The notes beneath the pieces were generated by a model. The model was not told where the DNA came from. It saw only the letters and a program-made list of their open reading frames with translations, and ran no database searches. Both the position numbers and the translations under genes were made by a program. From contig NZ_CP095042.1 in the NCBI RefSeq assembly GCF_022919715.1, positions 1,116,001 to 1,180,000 of the forward strand: 64,000 nt of DNA. The letters are read 5' to 3'. The stretch comes from Agromyces sp. H17E-10. Lineage in GTDB: Bacteria; Actinomycetota; Actinomycetes; Actinomycetales; Microbacteriaceae. Of the stretch, positions 45,214-54,132 are shown piece after piece; the stretch's first letter is position 1, and every line of letters begins with the position of its first letter.

Positions 45214-46410
45214 CTACAGCCGCGCGAGGGTCTGGTCGATGTCGGCGAGCAGGTCGTCGACGTCCTCGATGCCCACCGAGAGGCGCACGACCGACTCGGG
45301 CACCTCGGCCTCGGTGCCACGCACCGAGGCGTGCGTCATCTCCGACGGGTAGTTCACGAGCGACTCGACGCCGCCGAGCGACTCGGCGAGCTGGAACAGC
45401 GTCGTCGACTCCGCGAACCGGCGTGCCGCCTCCCCGCCCCCGGCGAGCGCGATCGAGAGCATGCCGCCGAAGCCCGACATCTGGCGCGCGGCCAGTTCGT
45501 GGCCGGGGTGCGACTCGAGGCCCGGGTAGTACACGTGCGCGATCGCGTCGTGCTCCTCGAGCCGGCGGGCGATCGCGAGGGCGTTCTGGCTGTGGCGCTG
45601 CATCCGCACCCCCAGGGTCTTGATGCCGCGCGAGGTGAGGAAGGCGTCGAACGGCCCCGAGACGGCACCCGCGGCGAACTGGGTGAACTTCACCCGGTCG
45701 TGCAGGTCGTCGCGGTCGATCGGCCCGGCGGCACCGCCCGACGCGCCCGCGCCGCCCGCGAACACGAGCGCACCGCCGACGACATCGGAGTGGCCGCCCA
45801 GGTACTTCGTCGTCGAGTGCACGACGACGTCGGCGCCGAGGGCGAGCGGCTGCTGCAACGCCGGCGAGGCGAACGTGTTGTCGACGACGACCACGAGGCC
45901 GGCCTCGTGCCCGAGCTCGGCGAGCGCCGCGACATCCGAGATCTTCATGAGCGGGTTCGACGGCGTCTCGATCCAGAGCACCTTCGTCGCGGGTTCGATC
46001 GCGGCGCGCACCGCGTCGAGGTCGCTCGTGTCGACGGTCGAGTCGCGCACGCCCCACGCACCGAACACCCGACGGATGAGCCGGTGCGTGCCGCCGTAGA
46101 CGTCGTTGCCGATGATGACGTGGTCGCCGGGCTGCAGGACCGTGCGCAGCAGCGCGTCCTCCGCGGCGAGGCCCGACGCGAACGACAGGCCGTGCGCGCC
46201 GCCCTCGAGCGCCGCGAGCTGCGCCTGGAGCGCGTCGCGAGTGGGGTTGCCGCCGCGCGAGTACTCGTAGCCGCCGCGGAGGCCGCCGATCCCCTCCTGC
46301 ACATAGGTCGAGGTCTGGTAGATCGGCGGGATCACGGCGCCCGTCGTCGGGTCGAAGGCCTGGCCGGCGTGGATGGCACGGGTGTCGAAGCGGGCGTGGT
46401 CGGTGTTCAT
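45214..46410 (-). CDS. metB: cystathionine gamma-synthase/lyase-type PLP enzyme
   Basis: A 398-residue PLP enzyme of the Cys/Met metabolism family. FDTRAIHAGQAFDPTTGAVI is the family N-terminus, YEYSRGGNPTRDALQ the phosphate-binding arginine region, and VVHSTTKYLGGHSDVVGG (near 199) holds the PLP lysine. Either the gamma-synthase or the gamma-lyase reaction is possible. Next to cbs the lyase direction (reverse transsulfuration, homocysteine to cysteine) is plausible, although actinobacterial neighbours are usually annotated metB. It is 27 nt after cbs in one operon. Confidence 0.93.
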   Translation of the reverse strand: MNTDHARFDTRAIHAGQAFDPTTGAVIPPIYQTSTYVQEGIGGLRGGYEYSRGGNPTRDALQAQLAALEGGAHGLSFASGLAAEDALLRTVLQPGDHVIIGNDVYGGTHRLIRRVFGAWGVRDSTVDTSDLDAVRAAIEPATKVLWIETPSNPLMKISDVAALAELGHEAGLVVVVDNTFASPALQQPLALGADVVVHSTTKYLGGHSDVVGGALVFAGGAGASGGAAGPIDRDDLHDRVKFTQFAAGAVSGPFDAFLTSRGIKTLGVRMQRHSQNALAIARRLEEHDAIAHVYYPGLESHPGHELAARQMSGFGGMLSIALAGGGEAARRFAESTTLFQLAESLGGVESLVNYPSEMTHASVRGTEAEVPESVVRLSVGIEDVDDLLADIDQTLARL

Positions 46411-46437
46411 GAGGGTGGTGCCTTACGTGAGGGGAGG

Positions 46438-47811
46438 TCAGTGGGAGAGGTAGGTGAGCAGGTCGGTGCGGGTGATCACGCCGAGCGCCTTGCCGCCGTC
46501 GGTCACGAGCATCGCGGGCGCGTCGGTGAACGCGGTGCGCGCTGCGGCCACGGGCTCCTGCACGCCGATGAGGGGCAGCGCCTCGCCGACCACTCCGCCG
46601 ACCTCGTCGGTGAGCTTCACGGCTCCGGTGAAGACCTGCTCGAGCAGGACGTCCTCGTGCAGGGCGCCGAGCACCTCGCCGAGCACGACGGGCGGCTCGT
46701 GCCCGACGACGACGACCTGCGAGACGCCGGTCTCGGTCATGCGGTCGATCGCCTCGCGCACCGTGTCGTTCGGGTGCACGTAGACGAGCGGGGCCGTGCG
46801 GTCGGCCTTCGCGGCGAGCAGGTCGGCGATGGTGTGGCCCGTGGGCGCGTTGCCGAAGCCGTACGCACGCATCCACTTGTCGTTGAAGATCTTGCCGAGG
46901 TAACCGCGGCCGCCGTCGGGCAGCAGCACGACGAACACGTCGTCGGCGGTGACCCCGGGTGCGGATGCCGCGCGCAGTGCGGCGACGACGGCCATGCCGC
47001 TCGACCCGCCGACGAGGATGCCCTCCTCACGGGCGAGCCGACGGGTCATCGCGAACGAGTCGGCGTCGCTCACGGCGATGATCTCGTGCGGCACGTCGGG
47101 GTCGTAGGCGTCGGGCCAGAAGTCCTCGCCGACGCCCTCGACGAAGTACGGACGCCCGGTGCCGCCCGAGTACACCGACCCCTCGGGGTCGGCGCCGATG
47201 ATGCGCACCGCGTCGCCCGAGACCTCGCGCAGGTAGCGCCCGGTGCCGGTGATCGTGCCGCCCGTGCCGACGCCCGCGACGAAGTGCGTCACCCGGCCGT
47301 CGGTGTCGCGCCAGATCTCGGGACCCGTGGTCTCGTAGTGCGAGCGCGGCCCGTTGGGGTTGGCGTACTGGTTGGGCTTGAACGCACCGGGGATCTCGCG
47401 GGCGAGCCGGTCGGAGACGCCGTAGTACGACTCGGGGCTGTCGGGCGCGACGGCGGTCGGGGTGACGACGACCTCGGCGCCGTACGCCGTGAGCACGTTG
47501 CGCTTGTCCTCGCCGACCTTGTCGGGGCACACGAAGATGCACTTGTACCCGCGCTGCTGGGCGACGAGCGCGAGCCCGACGCCCGTGTTGCCGCTCGTCG
47601 GCTCGACGATCGTGCCGCCCGGCTTCAGCAGGCCCTCGCGCTCGGCCGCATCGATGATACGGCCGGCGATGCGGTCCTTCGACGAGCCGCCCGGGTTGAA
47701 GTACTCGAGCTTCACGAGCAGCGTTGCCGCGGTCACCCCCTCGGTCACGTGCTGGAGCTTCACGAGCGGGGTGTCGCCGACGAGGTCGACGATCGATTCT
47801 GCGTACTTCAT
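46438..47811 (-). CDS. cbs: cystathionine beta-synthase
   Basis: A 457-residue cystathionine beta-synthase, which condenses serine with homocysteine. The catalytic PLP domain (about 1-320) has NPGGSSKDRIAG with the PLP Lys (near 43), TSGNTGVGLALV (near 71) and VAGVGTGGTITGTGRYL (near 175). Two CBS regulatory motifs follow (about 330-457: APLVYVHPNDTVREAI and VTDGGKALGVITRTDLLTYL). No N-terminal heme domain, as usual for bacteria. AAGGA precedes the ATG. First gene of the cbs-metB operon; the 260-nt gap to the divergent gene at 48075 shows no riboswitch I can recognise. Confidence 0.95.
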   Translation of the reverse strand: MKYAESIVDLVGDTPLVKLQHVTEGVTAATLLVKLEYFNPGGSSKDRIAGRIIDAAEREGLLKPGGTIVEPTSGNTGVGLALVAQQRGYKCIFVCPDKVGEDKRNVLTAYGAEVVVTPTAVAPDSPESYYGVSDRLAREIPGAFKPNQYANPNGPRSHYETTGPEIWRDTDGRVTHFVAGVGTGGTITGTGRYLREVSGDAVRIIGADPEGSVYSGGTGRPYFVEGVGEDFWPDAYDPDVPHEIIAVSDADSFAMTRRLAREEGILVGGSSGMAVVAALRAASAPGVTADDVFVVLLPDGGRGYLGKIFNDKWMRAYGFGNAPTGHTIADLLAAKADRTAPLVYVHPNDTVREAIDRMTETGVSQVVVVGHEPPVVLGEVLGALHEDVLLEQVFTGAVKLTDEVGGVVGEALPLIGVQEPVAAARTAFTDAPAMLVTDGGKALGVITRTDLLTYLSH

Positions 47812-48074
47812 TGCGGTGTCCTTGCGAGTCGGCCACGGCTCAGCCGGGGTGCGGCGAACGATCGGGCGTGCGTGCGGGGTCGGTGGAAGACGTCAGCGAC
47901 AACACAGCGAGAGGAGCACGTCGTCAACTCTAGCCGGGGCGCCGAGCTTTCAGAAAGGGGCCCGATCAGCGCGTCGATGCGGCGTTCTCACAGCCGCATG
48001 CATTCGTATAGGAGACGGTGCCCGAGTGCGGCGCCGGCCCCACCACCCGACGTCCCCATCGAGAGAGGCCCCGC

Positions 48075-48785
48075 GTGAGCGCGACCCCGCCCGTTCCCCC
48101 GAAGGCGAAGCAGCAGGCCACGAAGCAGACCACGAAGCAGCAGCGCGCCGCCGAGCGACAGCGCCAGCTCGAGGAGTTCAAGCGCCGCGAAGCCCGGTCC
48201 AAGCGCAACCGCCGCATCCTGGTGTGGGCCGGCGCCGTCGGCGGCCTGGTCGCGGTGGGCCTGCTCGTCACGGCGATCGTGCTCGCGCCGAAGGGCACGA
48301 ACGCGGATGCCGCGGCCGACGGCGGCGGCGGCGCGAGCGGCGCGATCGAGGGCGTGCAGACCTTCTCCTACCAGGGCGGCGCGCACGTCGAAGGCCCGAT
48401 CGACTACACCGAGACCCCGCCGGCCGGCGGCGAGCACAACCAGGTGTGGCTCAACTGCGGCGTATACAGCCAGCCCGTGCCGAACGAGAACGCCGTGCAC
48501 TCGCTCGAGCACGGCGCCGTCTGGGTGACGGTCGACCCGGCGCTGCCGGCCGACGAGCTCGGCAAGCTCACCGCCGAGCTGCCGACGACCTACGTCGTGC
48601 TGTCGCCGTACGAGGGCCTGCCCTCCCCCATCGTGCTCAGCGCCTGGAACGCGCAGCTGCAGGTCGAGGATGCCTCGGACCCGCGCATCGCGCAGTTCGT
48701 CGAGCAGTACTGGCAGAGCCAGAACGCGCCCGAGCCCGGCGCCCCCTGCTCGGGCGGCCTCGACGCGCCCGGCAAGCTGTCGTGA
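48075..48785 (+). CDS. DUF3105 family membrane-anchored protein
   Basis: A 236-residue DUF3105 protein. A strongly charged, Lys/Gln-rich cytoplasmic segment (KAKQQATKQTTKQQRAAERQ) precedes one membrane helix (about 56-77). The exported domain reads YTETPPAGGEHNQVWLNCGV (near 115) and HSLEHGAVWVTVDP (near 142), the family's conserved His/Cys region. Function is unknown. GTG start with GAGAGAGG upstream. Its stop overlaps the DUF305 gene start. Confidence 0.88.
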   Translation: MSATPPVPPKAKQQATKQTTKQQRAAERQRQLEEFKRREARSKRNRRILVWAGAVGGLVAVGLLVTAIVLAPKGTNADAAADGGGGASGAIEGVQTFSYQGGAHVEGPIDYTETPPAGGEHNQVWLNCGVYSQPVPNENAVHSLEHGAVWVTVDPALPADELGKLTAELPTTYVVLSPYEGLPSPIVLSAWNAQLQVEDASDPRIAQFVEQYWQSQNAPEPGAPCSGGLDAPGKLS

Positions 48786-49546
48786 CCCGGCGGGCGGAGC
48801 CCGCCACCGAGCCCGACGCGGACGGTGCGGAGCCCGGGCCGCTCGACGCGGCGACCGGGCACGACGAGCGTCGTGGCACCGGTCGCGGCGGCAGCGGTGG
48901 CAGCCGCGTCGCGGCGATCGTCGTCGCATCCGTCGCCATCGTCATCGTCGCGATCGCGGCGTTCGCGATCGGGCGGCTCTCGACCCTCGACGACCCGACG
49001 CCGACGAACACGAGCGCCGAGGCCGGGTTCGCCCGCGACATGCAGGTGCATCACCAGCAGGGCGTCGAGCTCGCGCTCATCGTGCGCGACGCGACCGACG
49101 ACGACGAGATCCGCCTGCTCGCCTACGACATGGCGACGACCCAGGCCCAGCAGGCGGGGCAGATGTACGGCTGGCTGAGCGCGTGGGGGCTGCCGCAGGC
49201 CGGCAGCGAGCCGTCGATGACGTGGATGACGCGACCCGTGCCGGGCAGCGGCCACGACGCGCACGGCTCGGGTGCCGGCGCCCACGAGCCGGGTGCGCCG
49301 ATGCCGGGCCTCGCGACGCCCGAGCAGGTCGCCGAACTCCGTACGCTCTCCGGAGAGGCCGCCGAGCGACGGTTCCTCGAACTCATGATCGCGCATCACC
49401 GGGGCGCGGTCGAGATGGCCGACGCCCTGCTCGAGCGCTCGTCGAACGACGTCGTCACGGCGCTCGCCCGCTCGATCGTCGCGAGCCAGACGAGCGAGAT
49501 CGAGCTCATGCAGCAGTTGCTCGCCGAGCGCTCGCCGACCGGCTGA
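48782..49546 (+). CDS. DUF305 family membrane-anchored protein
   Basis: A 254-residue protein with a hydrophilic N-terminus, a single membrane helix (about 42-65) and an exported DUF305 domain. Two His-rich helices are visible: FARDMQVHHQQGVELALIV (near 85) and ELMIAHHRGAVEMADALLE (near 200), plus several Met residues around 140-180. These features suggest a ferritin-like four-helix bundle with a metal site, with copper often proposed. GTG overlaps the DUF3105 stop (GTGA). The pair is a recurrent actinobacterial unit of unknown role. Confidence 0.88.
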   Translation: MTRRAEPATEPDADGAEPGPLDAATGHDERRGTGRGGSGGSRVAAIVVASVAIVIVAIAAFAIGRLSTLDDPTPTNTSAEAGFARDMQVHHQQGVELALIVRDATDDDEIRLLAYDMATTQAQQAGQMYGWLSAWGLPQAGSEPSMTWMTRPVPGSGHDAHGSGAGAHEPGAPMPGLATPEQVAELRTLSGEAAERRFLELMIAHHRGAVEMADALLERSSNDVVTALARSIVASQTSEIELMQQLLAERSPTG

Positions 49547-49552
49547 GCGGTT

Positions 49553-49625
49553 CCGCCGGTCGAGGAGCGCCCGACGACGTCGGAAGCGTCTCGAGACCCG
49601 GTGACCTGTGCGGCGCTACTCGACC
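49553..49625. repeat. palindromic intergenic repeat, copy 3 with extra arm
   Basis: CCGCCGGTCGAGGAGCGC to GTCTCGAGACC (49553-49598) is a diverged inverted copy of the repeat at 45160. A further arm GCGCTACTCGACC (49613-49625) contains the stop codon of the ABC exporter gene. Confidence 0.65.
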
Positions 49626-51562
49626 AGCGGAGCCTCCGCATGCACCGGTCGCTCCTCCTGCTGCCGGTAGAGCGAGGCGTAGACGCCGCCCGCCGCGACG
49701 AGCTCGGCGTGCGTGCCGCGCTCGACCACCCGGCCGGCGACGATCACGAAGATGACGTCGGCCGCGACGACCGTCGAGAGCCGGTGCGCGATCGCGATGG
49801 TCGTGCGACCGCGCGCGGCGTCGTCGAGCGCCTGCTGCACGACCCGCTCCGAGATCGTGTCGAGCGCGCTCGTCGCCTCGTCGAGCACGAGCACCGCCGG
49901 GTCTTTCAGCAGCACGCGCGCGATCGCGATGCGCTGCTTCTCGCCGCCCGAGAGCCGGTAGCCGCGTTCGCCCACGATCGTGTCGTAGCCGTCGGGGAAC
50001 GACGCGATCGTCTCGTGGATGTTCGCGGCCCGCGCGGCAGCCTCGAGCTCGGCGTCGGTCGCCTCGGGTCTCGCGTACCGCAGGTTGTCGGCGATGGAGG
50101 CGTGGAAGAGGTACGTCTCCTGGCTCACGATGCCGATGTGCGACATGAGCGAGTCGCGATCGAGGTCGCGCACGTCGACCCCCGCGAAGCGCACGGCGCC
50201 GCTCGTCGCCTCGTAGAGCCGCGGAACGAGGTACGACACCGTGGTCTTGCCGGCCCCGCTCGGGCCGACGAACGCGGCGAACTGCCCGGGCTCGATCGTG
50301 AAGCTCACACCGTCGAGCGTCGGACGGGGCTCGTCGCCCTCGGTGCGTACCGCGTCGGGGTAGTGGAACGAGACGTCGTCGAACTCGACCCGGCCGAGCG
50401 CGCCGTCGGTCGGCACCGCACGCGCGTCGGCCTTGTCGCTGATCGCCGGCCGCAGGTCGAGGTACTCGAAGATGCGCGCGAACAGCGCGCTCGAGGTCTG
50501 CAGGTCGAGCGCGACCCGCATGAGCCCCATGAGCGGGAAGAGCAGGCGCGCCTGCACCGTCGTGAACGCGACGATCGTGCCGGCGGTCACGTCGGCGTTG
50601 CCGCCCGCGATGAGCCAGCCCGAGACGAGGTAGACGATCGCCGGGATCGACGACATGAAGATGTTCACCATCGCGAAGAACCACTGGCCCGTCATCTGCT
50701 GCTTGACCTGCAGCCCGATCTGGTTGCGGTTCTCGTCGGAGTAGCGGTCAATCTCGCTCTGCTGCCGGCTGAAGCTCTTCGACAGCAGGATGCCCGAGAC
50801 GCTCAGCGTCTCCTGCGTGATCGCCGTCATCTCCGACAGCGACTCCTGCGTCTTGCCGGCGAGGCGTGCCCGCACCTGCCCGACGCGCCGCTGCGCGATC
50901 ACCATGAACGGCATGAGCACGAGCGCGACGACCGTGAGCTGCCAGTTGAGTAGCAGCATCGCGACGAAGGCGCTGATGACGGTGACGGTGTTGCCGAGCA
51001 CGCTCGACACGGTGTTCGTGAGCACGCCGGCGACGCCGCCGACGTCGTTCTGCAGGCGCGACTGGATGATGCCCGTCTTCGTGCGCGTGAAGAAGCTCAG
51101 CTCCATCGCCTGCAGGTGGCTGAACAGCCGCACGCGCAGGGCGCCCATGACCTTGTTGCCGATCGTCGCCGTGAGCCACGTCTGCCAGACGCCGAGCAGG
51201 GCCGACACGACGAAGACGGCGATCATGGCCAGCACGAGCGTCGACAGCACGGGCAGGTTCGGCGGGGATGCCTCGCCGCCGGCGCCGGTCGGGAAGAGGC
51301 CGTCGTCGAACGCGCGCTGGGTGAGCAACGGCGGGATGACGCTGAGCGCGGCGCCGATGAGCACGAGCACGACGGTCGTCGCGAGGGCGCCCTTGTGCGG
51401 GGCGAAGAGCTCGGAGATGCGTCGCAGCAGGTGCGGGATCTTCGGCGCGTCGGCGTTCTCGGCGCGCTGCGCCGCCTCGTCGGCCGAGGCGATGCGTGTG
51501 CGCGCCTTGCCGTAACGGCCGACCTGGCCGCCGCCTCCCCCGCCACCGCCGTGCATGCTCAT
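49616..51562 (-). CDS. ABC exporter, fused membrane and ATPase domains
   Basis: A 648-residue half-transporter of the MsbA/LmrA type. An unusual Gly-rich start (MSMHGGGGGGGGQVGRYGKA) precedes six membrane helices (about 58-340), then the ATPase with Walker A GPSGAGKTT (near 431), signature RLSGGEKQRIAIARVLL (near 535) and Walker B VLVLDEATSALD. It probably works as a homodimer exporting lipid, drug or peptide. Its last residues LVE and stop are encoded inside a palindromic repeat arm. Confidence 0.94.
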   Translation of the reverse strand: MSMHGGGGGGGGQVGRYGKARTRIASADEAAQRAENADAPKIPHLLRRISELFAPHKGALATTVVLVLIGAALSVIPPLLTQRAFDDGLFPTGAGGEASPPNLPVLSTLVLAMIAVFVVSALLGVWQTWLTATIGNKVMGALRVRLFSHLQAMELSFFTRTKTGIIQSRLQNDVGGVAGVLTNTVSSVLGNTVTVISAFVAMLLLNWQLTVVALVLMPFMVIAQRRVGQVRARLAGKTQESLSEMTAITQETLSVSGILLSKSFSRQQSEIDRYSDENRNQIGLQVKQQMTGQWFFAMVNIFMSSIPAIVYLVSGWLIAGGNADVTAGTIVAFTTVQARLLFPLMGLMRVALDLQTSSALFARIFEYLDLRPAISDKADARAVPTDGALGRVEFDDVSFHYPDAVRTEGDEPRPTLDGVSFTIEPGQFAAFVGPSGAGKTTVSYLVPRLYEATSGAVRFAGVDVRDLDRDSLMSHIGIVSQETYLFHASIADNLRYARPEATDAELEAAARAANIHETIASFPDGYDTIVGERGYRLSGGEKQRIAIARVLLKDPAVLVLDEATSALDTISERVVQQALDDAARGRTTIAIAHRLSTVVAADVIFVIVAGRVVERGTHAELVAAGGVYASLYRQQEERPVHAEAPLVE

Positions 51563-51812
51563 GCGTTCACCCTACGGCGGGCCACCGGCGCGCCCGACGG
51601 CGTTCGCCCCGGGCGCACCCGGCGGGCGTGGCCCGTCGTGCGGTCGCGGCCCCGAGGCCGCCACCCCGAACTGGGGCCAGCCGCCGGCGGAGCACGGGTA
51701 TACCGTGAGCCGCAACTCCGGTCGTACCCGCGCATCCCGACCCGATACCCGCCGTCCCCCGCCTGGGAACGTGGCGATGCCGGGCGATCCCGAGCCTCGA
51801 GGAAGTGCCGAG
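51563..51812. other. intergenic region between ABC exporter and LAATG protein
   Basis: 250 nt with no credible gene. It must hold the promoter of both divergent genes. TATACC near 51699 is a possible -10 box for the downstream gene; no operator is obvious. Confidence 0.4.
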
Positions 51813-53060
51813 ATGGACCCGAAACCCGGTCGGTGGACCTCGCGCCTGCGCGCGATCGTCTCGCTCGGCGCGATCGCTGCCCTGGTCGCCGGCGGCATCG
51901 CGCTCTTCGCCGCGCCGGCGGAAGCGTTCGCGCCGATGAAGCGGGAGTTCGAGAACGCGGCGGTCACCGGCGGCCAGTGCATCGGCCACGCCCCGACGCC
52001 GCTCACGGTTGAGATCACGGCGACGTACCCGGATGCGCCGTACGACATCGTCATCTGGAGCGGCGGGGTCCAGGTCGACGAGGTGACGCGCCTCGGCGAC
52101 AACTCCACGATCTCGACGTCATTCACCCTGCCGGCCGGTGACTACGTCGTCGAGATCAGTCGCCCCGACGGCTACGGCGAGAGCTCCTTCGGCGGCACGA
52201 TCCCCGCGACGGTGGCGGCATGCCCCGACCTCGACGTCGCGACGGCGCCGCTCGCCTGCAGCCTCGGCGACGACGGCTCGACGCTCATCACGTTCACCAG
52301 CATGGTGCCCGGCGAGCCGTATCTCTTCGACGTGGCCGGCCCCGCGTTCTCGCTCGGCGGGCCGTTCGTGGCCGCGTCAGAGACGGAACAGCGCGAGATC
52401 GTGAGCATGCCGCCCGGCAACTACACGGTGTATGTGCAATGGAGCCCCGAGGAACCGACGCAGACGGCCATGTTCGACTGGGTCGCCTTCGCCGTCGAAC
52501 CGTGCCAGCCGGCGATCGAGGTCGCGGTGCAGCAGTGCACGGCGGCGGGCGGAACGGCCGGTGCCACGGCCACCCTGTCGAACCTCGAGGCCGGCGTCGA
52601 GTACACGGTCGGCGCCGACGCCGCCACGGCGACCGACGCCGGGACGTTCGCGACGCCCGTGCCGGTGACGGGCGATGCTTCCGGTGCGGCGAGTGTAGAC
52701 CTCGGCGCGCTGCCCCCCGGTCTCGACATCGTCGTCCACGTCGACGGCGCCTGGCAGGCCGCGCCGTGGGAGGAGCCGCCGTGGCTCGGCGGCGGCAACT
52801 TCGTGCCGCTCGGCACGGTCGCCCTCGCGGCGAGCGAGACCACGAGCACGTCCGCCTGCCCTGCGGTGATCGTGACGCCGACTCCCACTCCCTCGCCCTC
52901 GCCCACGCCCACGCCGTCGCCCGCGCCCGCCGACGCGGCCGGGCCGCAGCTCGCGGCCACCGGCACCGACGCGGGCGGCGCGCTGCTCGCCGTCGCCCTG
53001 CTGATCGGGCTCGGCGCACCTGCGGTGATGCTCGCCCCGCGTCGCCGTCGGCACAGCTGA
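51813..53060 (+). CDS. sortase-anchored surface protein (LAATG motif)
   Basis: A 415-residue surface protein. A signal peptide (about 1-36, ending APAEAFA) is followed by about three beta-rich repeats, each with spaced Cys. A Thr/Pro/Ser linker TPTPTPSPSPTPTPSPAP (near 350) leads to a classical cell-wall sorting signal: LAATG (near 375), a hydrophobic helix and RRRRHS at the end. LAxTG is the recognition motif of class E sortases in high-GC actinobacteria; no sortase gene is in the window. GAGGAAG lies at good distance before ATG 51813. The ligand or function of the surface domains is unknown. Confidence 0.87.
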   Translation: MDPKPGRWTSRLRAIVSLGAIAALVAGGIALFAAPAEAFAPMKREFENAAVTGGQCIGHAPTPLTVEITATYPDAPYDIVIWSGGVQVDEVTRLGDNSTISTSFTLPAGDYVVEISRPDGYGESSFGGTIPATVAACPDLDVATAPLACSLGDDGSTLITFTSMVPGEPYLFDVAGPAFSLGGPFVAASETEQREIVSMPPGNYTVYVQWSPEEPTQTAMFDWVAFAVEPCQPAIEVAVQQCTAAGGTAGATATLSNLEAGVEYTVGADAATATDAGTFATPVPVTGDASGAASVDLGALPPGLDIVVHVDGAWQAAPWEEPPWLGGGNFVPLGTVALAASETTSTSACPAVIVTPTPTPSPSPTPTPSPAPADAAGPQLAATGTDAGGALLAVALLIGLGAPAVMLAPRRRRHS

Positions 53061-53106
53061 GCCGGCGGCGCGGCGGCCCGGCTGCTGCTCGGTACACGGT
53101 CGAAGC

Positions 53107-53132
53107 GCGGATGCCCCGGCCGGGGCATCCGC
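53107..53132. terminator. 26-nt perfect palindrome terminator
   Basis: GCGGATGCCCCGG and its exact complement without a spacer, between the convergent LAATG gene and the sugar permease gene. Shares the GGATGCC core. Confidence 0.82.
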
Positions 53133-53139
53133 CAGCCGC

Positions 53140-54132
53140 TCAGCCCTTCGTCGAACCGGCGAGCAGACCTCGTACGAAGTAGCGCTGCAGGCTGAAGAAC
53201 ACGATGAGCGGGATGACGAGCGAGATGAACGCCGCGGCGGTCAGGCGCTGCCACGTCTGTCCGCGCTGGCCTGCGAGCTCGGCGAGGCGCTGGGTGAGCG
53301 GAGCGACATCGGCCGTGCCGCCCGAGAAGACGAGCGCGACGAGCAGGTCGTTCCACACCCAGAGGAACTCGAAGATCGCGAACGACGCCAGGATCGGCAC
53401 AGACAGCGGCACGACGATGCGCATGAAGATCTGCCCGTGCGTCGCGCCGTCGACCCGCGCCGCCTCCATGAGCTCGCGCGGGATCTCCGAGATGAAGTTG
53501 TGCAGCAGGAAGATCGCGAGCGGCAGGCCGAAGATCACGTGGGCGATCCACACCTGCACGTACGTCTCGTCGGGGATGATCGGGATGACACCGTGCAGCC
53601 ATTCCTGCGCAGGCTTCAGCGTCGTCGTGAAGATCTGGAGGAGTGGAATGAGGGCCATCTGCAGGGGCACGATCTGCAGGGCGAAGATGCCGATGAACAC
53701 CCAGTCGACGAACGGGAACTTGATCCACGCGAGCGCGTACGCGGCCATCGCCGCGAGCACCGTGCAGAACACGACGACGGGGATCGTGATGGCGAGCGAG
53801 TTGACGAAATACGACCCGAGCTGCGGGGCCGAGGACGACGCCGAGAGGAGGACCTCGCTGTAGTTGTCGAGTGTCCAGCCCCAGTTCTCGAAGGCCGTCC
53901 ACCAGCCGGTCGTGTTGATCTGGTCGGCCGGCCGGAACGAGGAGACGAACAACCCGAACGTCGGCAGCGTCCAGAGCACGGCGATGAGGAGTGCGAACAC
54001 CGTCGCCGTGCGCGACGTGAGCCGACGCTTGACGCGCGTCGCCTTGGTGCCGTCGAGGTTGTAGCCGCTGCGGGCGGCCGCGTCGAGCTCCTTCGCGATC
54101 GCCTTGTCGCTCGATCCGGTGACCTGGCTCAT
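53140..54132 (-). CDS. carbohydrate ABC transporter permease (MalG/AglG-like)
   Basis: A 330-residue permease with six membrane helices after a ~40-residue cytoplasmic N-terminus. The coupling loop EAARVDGATHGQIFMRIVVP (near 226) is the EAA motif that contacts the ATPase. WWTAFENWGWTLDNYSEVLL fits the alpha-glucoside (AglG) group. ATG overlaps the stop of the first permease (ATGA). No ATPase gene is in this cluster, so a shared MsiK-type ATPase encoded elsewhere is likely. Confidence 0.93.
   Translation of the reverse strand: MSQVTGSSDKAIAKELDAAARSGYNLDGTKATRVKRRLTSRTATVFALLIAVLWTLPTFGLFVSSFRPADQINTTGWWTAFENWGWTLDNYSEVLLSASSSAPQLGSYFVNSLAITIPVVVFCTVLAAMAAYALAWIKFPFVDWVFIGIFALQIVPLQMALIPLLQIFTTTLKPAQEWLHGVIPIIPDETYVQVWIAHVIFGLPLAIFLLHNFISEIPRELMEAARVDGATHGQIFMRIVVPLSVPILASFAIFEFLWVWNDLLVALVFSGGTADVAPLTQRLAELAGQRGQTWQRLTAAAFISLVIPLIVFFSLQRYFVRGLLAGSTKG

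Noticed and set aside
47812..48074. Possible SAM or other riboswitch upstream of cbs
   Set aside because: I could not find the conserved core elements of any riboswitch class in either strand.
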